Positions 1 through 8,082 of a DNA stretch of 18,101 nt are shown in pieces. A program made the position numbers and the translations under genes. The first letter of the stretch is position 1; every line of letters begins with the position of its first letter. The DNA is from Porogramme epimiltina. Lineage: Eukaryota; Basidiomycota; Agaricomycetes; Polyporales; Polyporaceae. Location: NCBI GenBank assembly GCA_900155495.1, contig FTLJ01000396.1:1-18101 (forward strand), given 5' to 3'. The notes below the pieces were generated by a model that worked only from the letters and a program-made list of their open reading frames with translations, did no database searches and was not told where the DNA came from.

Positions 1-208
1 CCCCCATGATTCAGGCAACCGCCCCCCCCACCCCCCCCTCCGCCCCCCCCCCCCCCCCCCAGAGCCAGCCCCCCGACGGAGTCTCCCGCCCCCGCCTCTC
101 CCCACCCCCTCTCTAGCCCCCGCCCCGTCCCAGGTCAGTCCCCGATGCGTCCTCCGCCTATCGCCCCCGCCGCCTGCTTACTCGCGCCCACAGAGCCCCC
201 TCTGCTCT
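1..208. promoter_or_regulatory. C-rich 5' flank of the F-box gene
   Basis: This stretch lies upstream of the first usable ATG of the F-box gene and is almost entirely pyrimidine-rich. It has C runs at 22-29 and 31-38 and an uninterrupted run of 18 C at 43-60. Such CT-rich tracts are common upstream of fungal genes, so it probably holds core promoter and 5' UTR sequence. A possible 3' splice site (CCCACAG) ends at 193, so part of it could instead be an intron behind an upstream exon outside the window. No TATA box is evident. Confidence 0.4.
43..60. repeat. Homopolymer run of 18 C
   Basis: There are eighteen consecutive C residues, preceded by two 8-nt C runs at 22-29 and 31-38. Read on the minus strand, the block is a set of G runs of at least three, which fits a G-quadruplex pattern. 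The exact run length may be affected by sequencing error. Confidence 0.8.
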
Positions 209-2011
209 ATGCCCATCTTCCGCTCCTTATCCAACATGGCTCCCATACACCACCTCCCCATCGAGCTCCTCCGCTCCATATTCGAGCTCGCCGTCTTCTC
301 CCAGCCCCTCCCCGACGACCGCGATAACACCATGCTCACCAGCGAGGTCGTCATCTCCCACGTCTGCCGCCATTGGCGCGGCGTCGCCGTAGACGACCCT
401 CTCCTCTGGTCCCTCATCCACTTCCGCACCAAGTCCCACTTCCACCGCGCAAACGTCTACATCCAGCGGTGCTCCCGCAGCAACCCAAACTCCCCCCTCG
501 ACATCTACGTCGACACCTGCTCAGAGGAGACCCACAAGGTCCGCGACGACCTCCTCTTCCGCGACGAGTTCCTCTCCATCTTCGACGACGTCCTCCTCAA
601 GCACATCCACCGCTGGCGTGAGTTCCATCTCAAGGTCGCCGACCTCACCTGCAAGGCCGGCGCCCGCAAGGTCCTCCACAACTGCGGCTCCGCCCCCGCC
701 CTCCGCACCCTCCAGCTCTGGCACGTCCAGGACTGGGGCACCCCCGAGCACCTCTTCAACGCCATCGGCCCCCCGCCCGTCATCGTCTTCGCCGGCGAGC
801 TCCCCAGCCTCAAGCACATCATCCTCCAGGGCGTTAATTTGCCCTGGTCCGGCTCCCCCTTCCTCCGCGACCTCACCTCGATCGAGTACGCGCTCCACTC
901 GGACGACGTCCGCATGCCGTTCTCGCTCTGGCAGGACATGCTCCGCGCGTCCCCCGCCCTCCAGCGCATCTCCCTGCACTACTCGGGGCCCCGCGCGCGC
1001 GCCCTCGACGGCGCGGCGCGCGACGGCATCGAGTGGTGGGGCGCGGACCCGCCCCCGCCGCACGCCCACGCGCCGCCGCACGCGGCGCTCCCGCCCGCGG
1101 CGGACCCCGTGCGCCTCCCTGCGCTCGTGGAGATCGACCTGCACGAGCTCGAGCCGGGGTATTTGGTGCGGCTGTTCCGCACGTTCGAGGCGCCGAACGT
1201 GCGATCGCTCAGCCTCGAGCTCGACACGGACGACGAGGACTATGCGCCGTTCTTGCGGTACCTCGCGGCCCCGCCTGCCGCGGCGCCGCACGCGAACGGC
1301 GTGAACGGGGTCAACGGGGTGAATGGCGCGGGCGCGAGGAGGGCGCCGCCGCCGCCGAAGTTCCCGAAGTTGGAGCGGCTGTCGGTCGTCAGCCTGACGT
1401 GCGCGGTCGAGAGCTGGCGCGGGCTGCTGGAGAGCTGTATGGCGCTCAAGAGGCTCGAGGTCGACTTTTCGCGCGTGGCGGATGGTGGTCCGGAGGTGTT
1501 TGAGGCGATGATGGGGACGGTGCGCGCGCCTGTGCAGCGGCGGCCGGAGGCGAACGGGGTGAACGGGGTGGATAAGGGGAAGGGGAAGGCGCGGGCGGTG
1601 GAGGAGGAGGAGGAGAGGAGGGAGGAAGAGGAGGAGGTGCCGATCTTGCCTGCGCTGCAGTCGTTGCGGGTGTCGGGCGTCGCGTGTAGGGACCTTGCGC
1701 GGCTCGCGGGGTTCCGCCGCGCGAGGGGGCGGCGGGTGCGTCGTTGGGAGGTGGACCGCGCGTATATGGACGAGGTGGGTGGAAGGCTGCAGCGCGAGAT
1801 GGAGGTGGAGAGCGAGCGGTGGAGGAGAGAGACGGAGGAGGCGGACGTGCGCGCGGGGAGGGTGCGCCCGCCGTGGTTCTGGGACGAGCCGGCGGAGCGG
1901 CTCGAGTGGGTGCTCGAGGATGATAGCGAGGATGAGGAGGGTGAGGAGGATGTGGAGTATGAGGATGAGGATGAGGAGGACGCGGAAGGGGAGGAGGAGG
2001 AGGAGGGGTAG
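209..2011 (+). CDS. F-box domain protein with acidic C-terminal tail
   Basis: A single uninterrupted frame of 600 codons. Residues about 11-60 match the short F-box that opens many agaricomycete proteins: IHHLPIELLRSIFELAV, then VCRHWRGVAVDDPLLWSLI. F-box proteins bind Skp1 and present substrates to SCF ubiquitin ligases; the rest of the protein would be the substrate-binding part. Leucine-rich stretches follow (for example LRTLQLW and LPSLKHIIL), consistent with degenerate leucine-rich repeats. Two low-complexity inserts carry Asn-Gly-Val repeats (codons at about 1297-1335 and 1549-1570), and residues about 568-600 are nearly all Asp/Glu. Two starts are possible: ATG 209, or ATG 236 directly before the F-box. 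Many relatives begin with a short leader, and an upstream exon cannot be excluded. The sense strand switches from C-rich to G-rich inside the gene. The substrate is unknown. The F-box assignment is strong; exact function is not inferable. Confidence 0.85.
   Translation: MPIFRSLSNMAPIHHLPIELLRSIFELAVFSQPLPDDRDNTMLTSEVVISHVCRHWRGVAVDDPLLWSLIHFRTKSHFHRANVYIQRCSRSNPNSPLDIYVDTCSEETHKVRDDLLFRDEFLSIFDDVLLKHIHRWREFHLKVADLTCKAGARKVLHNCGSAPALRTLQLWHVQDWGTPEHLFNAIGPPPVIVFAGELPSLKHIILQGVNLPWSGSPFLRDLTSIEYALHSDDVRMPFSLWQDMLRASPALQRISLHYSGPRARALDGAARDGIEWWGADPPPPHAHAPPHAALPPAADPVRLPALVEIDLHELEPGYLVRLFRTFEAPNVRSLSLELDTDDEDYAPFLRYLAAPPAAAPHANGVNGVNGVNGAGARRAPPPPKFPKLERLSVVSLTCAVESWRGLLESCMALKRLEVDFSRVADGGPEVFEAMMGTVRAPVQRRPEANGVNGVDKGKGKARAVEEEEERREEEEEVPILPALQSLRVSGVACRDLARLAGFRRARGRRVRRWEVDRAYMDEVGGRLQREMEVESERWRRETEEADVRAGRVRPPWFWDEPAERLEWVLEDDSEDEEGEEDVEYEDEDEEDAEGEEEEEG
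1291..1335 (+). repeat. In-frame Asn-Gly-Val coding repeat
   Basis: Near-perfect 9-nt units of the form AACGGSGTS encode three Asn-Gly-Val units followed by Asn-Gly-Ala-Gly. A shorter copy (Asn-Gly-Val-Asn-Gly-Val) recurs in the same frame at about 1549-1569. The repeat sits in a disordered insertion between leucine-rich segments and could vary in length by slippage. Confidence 0.7.
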
Positions 2012-2369
2012 CAAGTTAAGCTCCTCTCTTCGGTGTGGGATATGGAAACGGCTGGCCGGCGCGGCTGGGTTGTTGTAAGAGTAGGGCGGGCGGGAGAGCG
2101 TGCTGTGCTCTGTGTGCCGTCCGTCTCCCGCATACACCACTACGCCCCTGTACTTACTGCGCGTCACATCTACGTTATGTGCCTGGAGGTTGTTTACCAT
2201 CTACTTTTCTCTTATCTTCTAAGCTCCCAATAAGCTCACAACATTAGCTAAATGAGAGACGAGAGAGATATGTGATTCAACGGAGTCGTGAGAAATTTTT
2301 TCTAGATATAGCACCTATTATCCTACATCCCAATGGCCCCAAATCTTACAAATGCATCGCCTCCTTGTC
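2012..2369. other. Convergent 3' flank between the F-box gene and the acidic-tail gene
   Basis: A 358-bp spacer between two convergent stop codons. It must hold the 3' UTRs and polyadenylation sites of both genes. No perfect AATAAA was found near the expected positions; the T-rich segment at about 2180-2235 is a plausible 3'-end region for the plus-strand gene. The segment 2141-2180 recurs in diverged form at 4130-4169. No small gene is supported. Confidence 0.5.
2141..2180 (+). repeat. Dispersed repeat, copy 1, in the F-box 3' flank
   Basis: By eye, 33 of 40 positions match 4130-4169, and 28 of the last 33 match. Shared blocks include CTGTACTT, GCGTCA, ATCTAC and TTATGT. The copy begins 130 bp after the F-box stop codon. 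It may be a conserved 3' UTR element or a duplication trace. Confidence 0.6.
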
Positions 2370-3281
2370 CTACTCCTCCATGTCGTCCGCGTCCGTCCCC
2401 ATGTCCTCGTCTGCGTCCTTATCGTTCTGGGCATCTTCCATCTCCACGTCCTCAAGTTCATCCTCCAAACCGGACCCTTCGCCCATGACCACGTCCTCAT
2501 TCACTCTTGCGTCCTGCATCTCCACGTCGCCATCGCCCGTCTGGCTCGCGTCTTGCTGGGGGAGGGAAGGGCGCTGATTGGCCTCCCTGGCGAGAGGGCC
2601 AGAACTCGCTCGGGCCGGCGGCCCGTGACGGGCCGTGACGTTTGCAGACGCCGTATAGATGGCTGCACCCTGATCACTGCTCTTCCGCTCGTCCTTCGCG
2701 GTTTGACCGTCGTGGCAGGGGGCGATTTCGCCCGCTTTCCCCTTGAGATCCTCTTTGGTGTCTCTGGGGGACTGCCCGACTGGACCCCCCCTGGCGGCGG
2801 CAAGCTTCGATCCGTCGTCTTCGCCGCTGCGCTTAGGGTGCATCTGCTCGCGGCGCATGCATATTCCGTCGTGCTGGAAAAGGCCGTATATGAATGGGAG
2901 GAAGAAGATGTTGAAGATGTAGAGGAGGTAGGCGCAGGTGCTCACCGGGCACGACAGCTTCGAGCAGGTCCCCTGGCCCCGGAGCGAGAAGGCAAGGGGA
3001 TCTAACCGGGAGGGCTCATCCACGGCTGACCCTACGGGCGAAATGACCTCCCTGACATTCGTCGCAGTGTCTGTGAGGCCATTTCGTTTCACTTTGAAGA
3101 AGGAGATGGTGCGCTTTGTGCGCACTGTGCTTGTTAGACGTGCACGGGTGAGATAGTGGCCCCGTCGGGACGATCCAGTGGTAGCTGTACATATGTATGT
3201 GTTGTGTCGAGACTCGAGCTCGGCTTCGAAAGGTGATGAAGCATGTGGTGAGAACTTACGTTTGTCCGAGACTCTGACCAT
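2370..3281 (-). CDS. Hypothetical protein with possible single membrane helix and acidic tail
   Basis: Not recognised as a known family. The proposed model is exon 1 3281-3260, intron 3259-3125 (GTAAGT donor; CTAAC branch motif and CACAG acceptor), exon 2 3124-2370, giving 258 aa that begin MVRVSDK. An alternative acceptor (TGTACAG) would make the intron about 75 nt and also keeps frame. Residues about 70-91 form a hydrophobic stretch (CAYLLYIFNIFFLPFIYGLF) preceded by two cysteines and followed by a basic segment (ICMRREQMHPKR), as in a single-pass membrane anchor. The same 72 nt (2945-2874) begin with GTGAGC and end with TTCCAG, so they could instead be a third-phase-neutral intron, giving 234 aa. 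Codons there mostly end in C, which favours coding. The last 50 or so residues are rich in Asp, Glu and Met and look disordered. The frame stays open upstream of the chosen ATG to 3416, so the N-terminus is uncertain. Confidence 0.55.
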   Translation of the reverse strand: MVRVSDKRKFSPHASSPFEAELESRHNTYICTATTGSSRRGHYLTRARLTSTVRTKRTISFFKVKRNGLTDTATNVREVISPVGSAVDEPSRLDPLAFSLRGQGTCSKLSCPVSTCAYLLYIFNIFFLPFIYGLFQHDGICMRREQMHPKRSGEDDGSKLAAARGGPVGQSPRDTKEDLKGKAGEIAPCHDGQTAKDERKSSDQGAAIYTASANVTARHGPPARASSGPLAREANQRPSLPQQDASQTGDGDVEMQDARVNEDVVMGEGSGLEDELEDVEMEDAQNDKDADEDMGTDADDMEE

Positions 3282-3691
3282 TGTGCTCCTTGAAGAGAAC
3301 GTGTGTGACTCCCGGGACCGCCTCTTGACTGCTCGCCCTCCATGTATAATGGCGCCCCCCGCGTACGTTTCCTGACGCCGCCCAATGATCAGCAAGAGTA
3401 AGGTGGTAGCGCCCACCAGGCGCCAGCTGGCTTTAAGGTTGTGTCTACGATGCCGTCATTGCCTCAGACGCCTCACGTAAGCCAATGATGGGACGAGCCC
3501 CGGTGCTTCATGAGAGCGAGGAGGGCCTCCCAACATCCGACATGCACCTTCCAAATTCCGCCACGCATTCACAAATTTATTACAGTGTCACTACGCAAGA
3601 CTTTGGCTAATACTTATATTATGGTATTGGAGTGGGTTCGAAGACGTTGTGTGGTCGGATGCAGCGAGAGAAAAAGCACACCCACAAGACA

Positions 3692-3778
3692 TCCTAACCA
3701 ATAATACTAACCTCTAACTCACCACTTCTAATCCCTGACCGCTAACACCTAACCCCTAACCCCAGCCCTAATCCTAAC
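3692..3778 (+). repeat. Degenerate telomere-like (CCCTAA-type) tract
   Basis: CTAA occurs nine times in 87 nt, mostly as CTAACC, CTAACN or CTAATC units. The core at about 3741-3778 reads CTAACACCTAACCCCTAACC and continues with CCCTAATCCTAAC. The fungal telomere repeat is usually TTAGGG, which reads CCCTAA on this strand, so this resembles an eroded interstitial telomeric sequence. Flanking units are more diverged. Confidence 0.6.
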
Positions 3779-3847
3779 AGACCTGATGCTGCAGTGAGCC
3801 TGCAATGGGGTGGTAAAAACTATAGTATTATACGGCGGCCGAAAAGG

Positions 3848-3861
3848 ATATATATGACGTC
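3848..3861 (+). promoter_or_regulatory. TATA-like box abutting a CRE-like half site
   Basis: The run GATATATATGACGTC combines an alternating TA stretch with TGACGTC, the core of a bZIP/CREB-type site. No recognisable gene follows it; the open frame from 3895 has no ATG start. It may be a decayed promoter or a chance match. Confidence 0.25.
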
Positions 3862-3948
3862 GACAATGCTCAAAAAGGACGAGACTGCGGCGCATTGCCC
3901 GGAGTTCCTGCGTCCGGCGTGATAGCCTCTACACAGGCTGCATGGGGG

Positions 3949-3966
3949 GTTCGATTTGATTCGAAC
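3949..3966. repeat. Small perfect inverted repeat
   Basis: GTTCGA and TCGAAC form a 6-bp stem around the 6-nt loop TTTGAT. It is too short to assign a role. It superficially recalls a tRNA B-box, but no tRNA can be folded around it. Confidence 0.4.
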
Positions 3967-4129
3967 ATCGACAAGAAAGCTGAGGCTCAATACATACACT
4001 ACACTGAGACAGACTTGGTTGCGATCGGCCCGTCCTGCACTTTATTCGGAACGTGCACTATCGCCGTGACCACTGTCCATCCTCGAGTGCACCACCCACT
4101 TAAGTTCACGATTTTACAGGAGCGTGGTG

Positions 4130-4169
4130 TACGTCTCTGTACTTCATGTGCGTCAAATCTACATTATGT
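4130..4169 (+). repeat. Dispersed repeat, copy 2
   Basis: This is the diverged partner of 2141-2180, in the same orientation, with 33 of 40 positions matching by eye. Here it is not attached to a recognisable gene. The sequence upstream (3895-4129) shows no F-box. It may mark the 3' end of a decayed gene copy. Confidence 0.55.
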
Positions 4170-4426
4170 TGTGTATATATTCTACCCTTCCACCCTGGAA
4201 TCGCGCTGCGTGTGCGGTCCGAATGAAAATGGCGGTCCCCCAGAGCGGTGAGCAAGTATTGCGGAGGGGTCGCCTCTACGAATCTAGTTAAGTGCTAGCA
4301 TCACGTACAAACATAGTCCTCCCTTCCTATCCGTCTTCTAGTCATGCCAGCGATAGTCTACCAACAGATACGTATGTCCGCTGAGCCGCAATACTGGTCC
4401 ACGAACGCGAACCGCACGCCTACAGG

Positions 4427-5720
4427 CTATGCTTTGCCCTTCGTTGAGCCCTCTAACCGAAGACGCGCCTGCTCCAGTGCGCGGTACACGTCCGCGGCGA
4501 ACGTGGAGTCCCCTGGGAGCCCGAGCGCGGCCTGCAGCTCCGGCACAGCTTCCTTTGTGAGCAGGAGCTGCGTCGACGACGACGGAGTAGAGTCTTCCGC
4601 TGGCGAGTGAGATTCGGAAGTGTTTTCGGATGCTGCGGTGTGCTCGGACGGCGGCGGTGGGGGCTTTTCTGGGGTGGGGGATGCGTACTTTGCGTAGATG
4701 GCGTCGAGCGCGGCGCTCGTCTCGGGGGCGATGGCGCCTCGCTGGAGGAAGCCCCCGAGGTACTCCGAGGCTTTGTATGCTACACGGACGGGGCGACGGG
4801 GATGAGTTGTGTACGCAGGGAGGACGTAGGTACCGACGCACCTTGGTAGTGCGACCACGAGCGCCAGACGCAGAAGAAGAAGGGGAAGTTGGGGATGACG
4901 GCTGCGGGGTGGCAGGCACGCGGGGGCGAGCGCGGAAGTCAGACGGAGCGCGCGGGGGCGAGAGAGAGCGGGACGTACGGATGATCATGAAGGGCGCGGT
5001 GAGTGGCGAGACGGCAAGCCAGAACCAGAAGCCTTTTCTGTGACGCGGGGTGCGCTTCTCGAGCAGGGTGTGCAGGTGCGGGAGGGGGGACGCGCATGCG
5101 GAGGGCGGGTAGACGAGCTGGATCTAGTGGCCCACGAGGTGGAGCGGGGGAGCGAGAAGAGAGCCGAGGGACTATGTGTTAATGGATTGGCATGTGTGCG
5201 AAGGGGGAGTGAAGGTAGCGTACCACGGGGGGTGTCGCGGTCTCCGTCTTTGCACTTTTAGAGCCGTGGGGGACGAGGTCTGAGAGTCTAGGTCCAAGGG
5301 ACGGGTCGAGAGACTTGAGCGCGAGCTCTTCAAAGTCTAACCGGTCGACGAGTCGTTCTCCGTACAGGAACGCTCTCCTCTGTGTGAAGCAGTTGATCAG
5401 TATTGGAGAATCTAACAGACCAATAGCTGTCTATCCGTAGGAACCATCCCGCGGGCACATACTCAGTGGGAACATGTACTCACCTTCCAATTGCCCTCCG
5501 GGGCCTTACCCAGGCCTGCCCACAGGTCAGACGCTTTCCCAATGACCCATTTTGACCACGAGTTTGCATTGCGCGTGTCGGGAGGCGTAATGAAGTGGTA
5601 ATAGGTGAGGTGCTCCGCCGCGGACCGTCCGCTCGCCGTAGGTTTGCATGGCGGGGTGAGCGGGAGCGCGACGATGCGCATGGAGCGCGTCGCGGCGCGC
5701 GCGAGTTTCGTCACGGCCAT
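4427..5720 (-). CDS. Mitochondrial K+/H+ exchange-related protein (Mit_KHE1 family)
   Basis: Five exons join in frame to 316 aa: 5720-5484, 5379-5224, 5123-4979, 4901-4842 and 4779-4427. Introns are 104, 100, 77 and 62 nt with GT donors and AG acceptors. The protein resembles the family of yeast YDL183c, which is linked to mitochondrial potassium/proton exchange across the inner membrane. Supporting stretches are MRIVALPL near the start, SWSKWVIGKASDLWAGLG (residues about 54-71), RRAFLYGERLVDRLDFEE (80-97), a paired hydrophobic region GFWFWLAVSPLTAPFMII, PVIPNFPFFFCVWRSWSHYQA (about 160-200), and an alanine-rich C-terminus with a Pro/Ser linker. Ordered exon joining restores a continuous family-like sequence, which supports the splice sites. 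The frame is open upstream of ATG 5720 to an ATG at 5879; that Arg/Ser-rich extension could be a longer targeting peptide. It shares a promoter region with the HRI1 gene. Whether it is the exchanger or a regulator is unsettled for the family. Confidence 0.85.
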
Positions 5721-6172
5721 GATCCGAGAAGGGAAGCTAGTGAGTTTCGATAGACCTGCACTGGAGGCTCGAGAGGGCGAAAGGGAGAGGGAGAAAGGTG
5801 CGAGGAGGGTTACTGCCGGGAGCAAGCTTGGGACTCGCCATGGAGCCGGCGCGGCGCAACGGCACCGTTCGCGTGGCACCCACGTGGAGACTTGTCGTCA
5901 TCATCCTGAGTCAGCAACCTCCCAACAGTGATCTGGAAGCGGGCCACAACTTGCTGCAAACCGACATGTCGCGTTTGGCTCTCAAAAATCGCTATCACGC
6001 CCGAAGTGCATCTGCGTGCTTGCATACCCTAAAGCCCGGTGACCTCCTCTCATGATTCGATCGGCTACACGTGATCGCGACTGAGAGATAAGTATCGTCG
6101 CCACCATCGAGTCAGTAGTAGCCTCCAAATCCGCCTCTGTTCGCAGCTACTAGAGACCCACGCATTACCGCG
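5721..6172. promoter_or_regulatory. Divergent promoter between the Mit_KHE1 and HRI1 genes
   Basis: A 452-bp interval between two outward-facing start codons. It contains two CACGTG palindromes, at 5881-5886 and 6068-6073, which are the consensus for bHLH factors such as Cbf1/Pho4-type or SREBP-like proteins. No clear TATA box was seen for either gene. If the Mit_KHE1 protein starts at 5879, the left E-box falls right next to that start. Confidence 0.5.
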
Positions 6173-6946
6173 ATGTCGATCACTGAACGCGTCTCCATTG
6201 CCTGGGTATGTGCTGTTTCCTTCCAATTCGTGCATTTCCTGACCCTCATTTCCCAGCTGCGGCCCACTGAGGATCCTTCCCATCCACCCGAGTACTTCCC
6301 CGCGACACCCTCGGACAGGGCATCTACTCTCGTGCTCACGGCGCATAGCAAGCGCTTTGTCGACCTGCGTGTCATCCAGGAGCCCGACTCTCCCGCTGGC
6401 TCGCTCGACTGGGGCTTCACGGGCCGCTCGGTGGGCACGCCCGGCCACGGCGTGTGGACGCACGACGTTGACTCGCGCACCGCGCACCCCGAGGATGAGC
6501 GCCCGGACGAAGGCGAGACGAGCCCGCACCCAGACATGGAGGGTGTGAGCGTGGAGAGAGGGGAGATGTGGTATCCCGTCACAGGGGCCATTAACCCGTA
6601 CGAAGAGCTGTGGAAAGACGTGGAAGTAATGGCGGTGCCTGGAGAGGGAGGGGGGAAACGGGTGAGCGTCATGCTTGAGGTGGGGCTGGATGGGGTCGGG
6701 GAGGCGAAGGGCGCGGTTGTGCGCGTGGGGCAGTTCTGCCAGGGGATTTTGCGCGTCGGAGAGGATATCACGTCGGAGCGGTGGAGTTGGGAAGATGGGG
6801 CGGGCGAATGGACGCGCACGGCGGGAGTGGGTGGCGGGAGGCTGCCTTGTGATGCGACATGGACGAAGCTGGAAAGCGTACGTGAGGGCGACACTGTTGT
6901 ATGTGGGGGGCTCGTATGGACGGTAAAAGAGATCAAACTTTGGTGA
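6173..6946 (+). CDS. HRI1: HRI1-family protein
   Basis: Two exons, 6173-6205 and 6257-6946, encode 240 aa. The 51-nt intron (6206-6256) has a GTATGT donor, a CTGAC branch motif and a CCCAG acceptor; its length is a multiple of three and it has no in-frame stop. Family features are the start MSITERVSIAW, TLVLTAHSKRFVDLR (about 35-49), LDWGFTGRS (61-69), WTHDVDSR (78-85), a DEG motif at about 95-97, RGEMWYPVTGAINPYEELW (112-130) and a conserved C-terminal strand ending VWTVKEIKLW. Yeast Hri1 is a small beta-barrel protein reported to interact with the casein kinase Hrr25; its function is not known. Length matches the yeast protein (about 244 aa). No catalytic residues can be named. The ATG at 6173 is chosen because it precedes the conserved N-terminal strand directly. 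Confidence 0.85.
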   Translation: MSITERVSIAWVCAVSFQFVHFLTLISQLRPTEDPSHPPEYFPATPSDRASTLVLTAHSKRFVDLRVIQEPDSPAGSLDWGFTGRSVGTPGHGVWTHDVDSRTAHPEDERPDEGETSPHPDMEGVSVERGEMWYPVTGAINPYEELWKDVEVMAVPGEGGGKRVSVMLEVGLDGVGEAKGAVVRVGQFCQGILRVGEDITSERWSWEDGAGEWTRTAGVGGGRLPCDATWTKLESVREGDTVVCGGLVWTVKEIKLW

Positions 6947-8082
6947 CTCGACGCGGAAAGGAAACCTAGATAATCGAACAGTGCGATAATATCGTATGTA
7001 CTCCTCTCATTCCATCGCGCGCGCTACCCAGTAGATTGACCGTCCTTTGTCTTGTAGATGTACCTATAACCTTAGTGTTGGACGGTGCTGAAGCAACGAC
7101 GTTCAATACTGGAATCTCTGGTACAGAGATCTCGCACGGACGCCAATCGATTGTCTCTTCCAGGGGTACTAGGACCACTCAAGATCGCCGCGAGCGGACT
7201 GCGTCATATTGGTAGAGCTAAACTTTAGTCTCTCTGAACGAGTTTGGGGCCAGGTGAGCCTACTAAAGCCTCATCACTCATACACGCAACATCTAAGCAG
7301 TCTCAGGTCACCCGAGTGAATCGTGAAACGTTAGCAAACATGTAATTCACCCTCTTACCGTATCTCTCGTGGGTAATCCTATGCGTCTCCCTCCTCGAGT
7401 ATGTTCACCGTCGTCCGGACTTCGCTGCCAACATAGTGTTCATCCATATTTGTGCGTGGCGCCCGTCACGACATCCGGCGCAGCTTGCCATATCTCGCTC
7501 GTCGAATAGGGAACAATATCAAGCTGGCTCAACCCCCCGAGACATCAATCTTTTTGGTCATCTTGGGGGCTCGCAAAAGATGGTAAGCTACGATTTGCCA
7601 TTTGATACCGCTCAGATTACAGTGGGTAGGATGTCAATAAGTGCAGGCTGTTCGAGTTGAAGGACGGTGCGTATGGGCTCCATGGACAATCCACAGCGCC
7701 TGGCTGACTGCAAAACTAGGTGGAATGAACATATTCGATGCCAGTACATGTTACACTACCGGGGAAGGGGCATAAAGTCTGCCCTTCTCTTTATGACTCT
7801 CGCACCGGCCCTCATCTCCATGTCGGATGTCTTCTGTTAATACCCCTCCGGACAGAATGGGCTAGGGCGGCAAGTAGACAGCATCGGGAATCGGTCTTGT
7901 GCTCGCTTCCGTTTGGTGAATGCAATACAACAGATTAAGCCCCCCAGAGGATGTAACATCTACTGCTACAGATATACAGTATTTGCGGACGGCGTGTGGC
8001 CAGTACATCTCGTAAGGCTACAAGAGCATGGTAGCGGCTGACCGAACTCCCATTTCGAATCCCGCACCGTATCCTCGTCCAC
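6947..8082. other. Convergent intergenic interval, no gene seen
   Basis: About 1.1 kb lie between the HRI1 stop and the eIF3e stop. Short open frames (up to 75 codons) occur on both strands, but none has a recognisable domain, a consistent codon bias or splice-supported extension. It should hold the 3' UTRs of both neighbours. Composition is near 50% GC, lower than the coding regions. No tRNA, snRNA or notable repeat was found by eye. Confidence 0.5.

Larger units (their letters stand above)
3282..4426. other. Gene-poor, AT-richer interval
   Basis: About 1.1 kb separate the two minus-strand genes. Base composition is visibly less GC-rich than the genes. The stretch holds promoter sequence for the acidic-tail gene (right of 3281), a degenerate telomere-like tract (3692-3778), a TATA-like ATATATATGACGTC at about 3848-3861, a small perfect hairpin (3949-3966), the second copy of the 40-nt repeat (4130-4169), and 3' flank of the Mit_KHE1 gene. 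No open frame with an ATG looks like a protein family that I know. It resembles decayed intergenic or subtelomere-derived sequence, but this is inference. Confidence 0.5.

Noticed and set aside
521..2200. A 559-codon minus-strand open frame opposite the F-box gene
   Set aside because: It is Arg/Pro/Leu-rich shadow sequence caused by the GC-rich codon pattern of the sense gene. It has no domain.
3895..4251. A 118-codon open frame just after a TATA-like box
   Set aside because: It begins with TTG, not ATG, and shows no family resemblance. It also contains the dispersed repeat, so coding is unlikely.
8041..8075. tRNA T-arm-like TTTCGAATCCC sequence
   Set aside because: The flanking bases do not form a T-stem, and no acceptor or anticodon arm can be folded. 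It lies in the eIF3e 3' flank.
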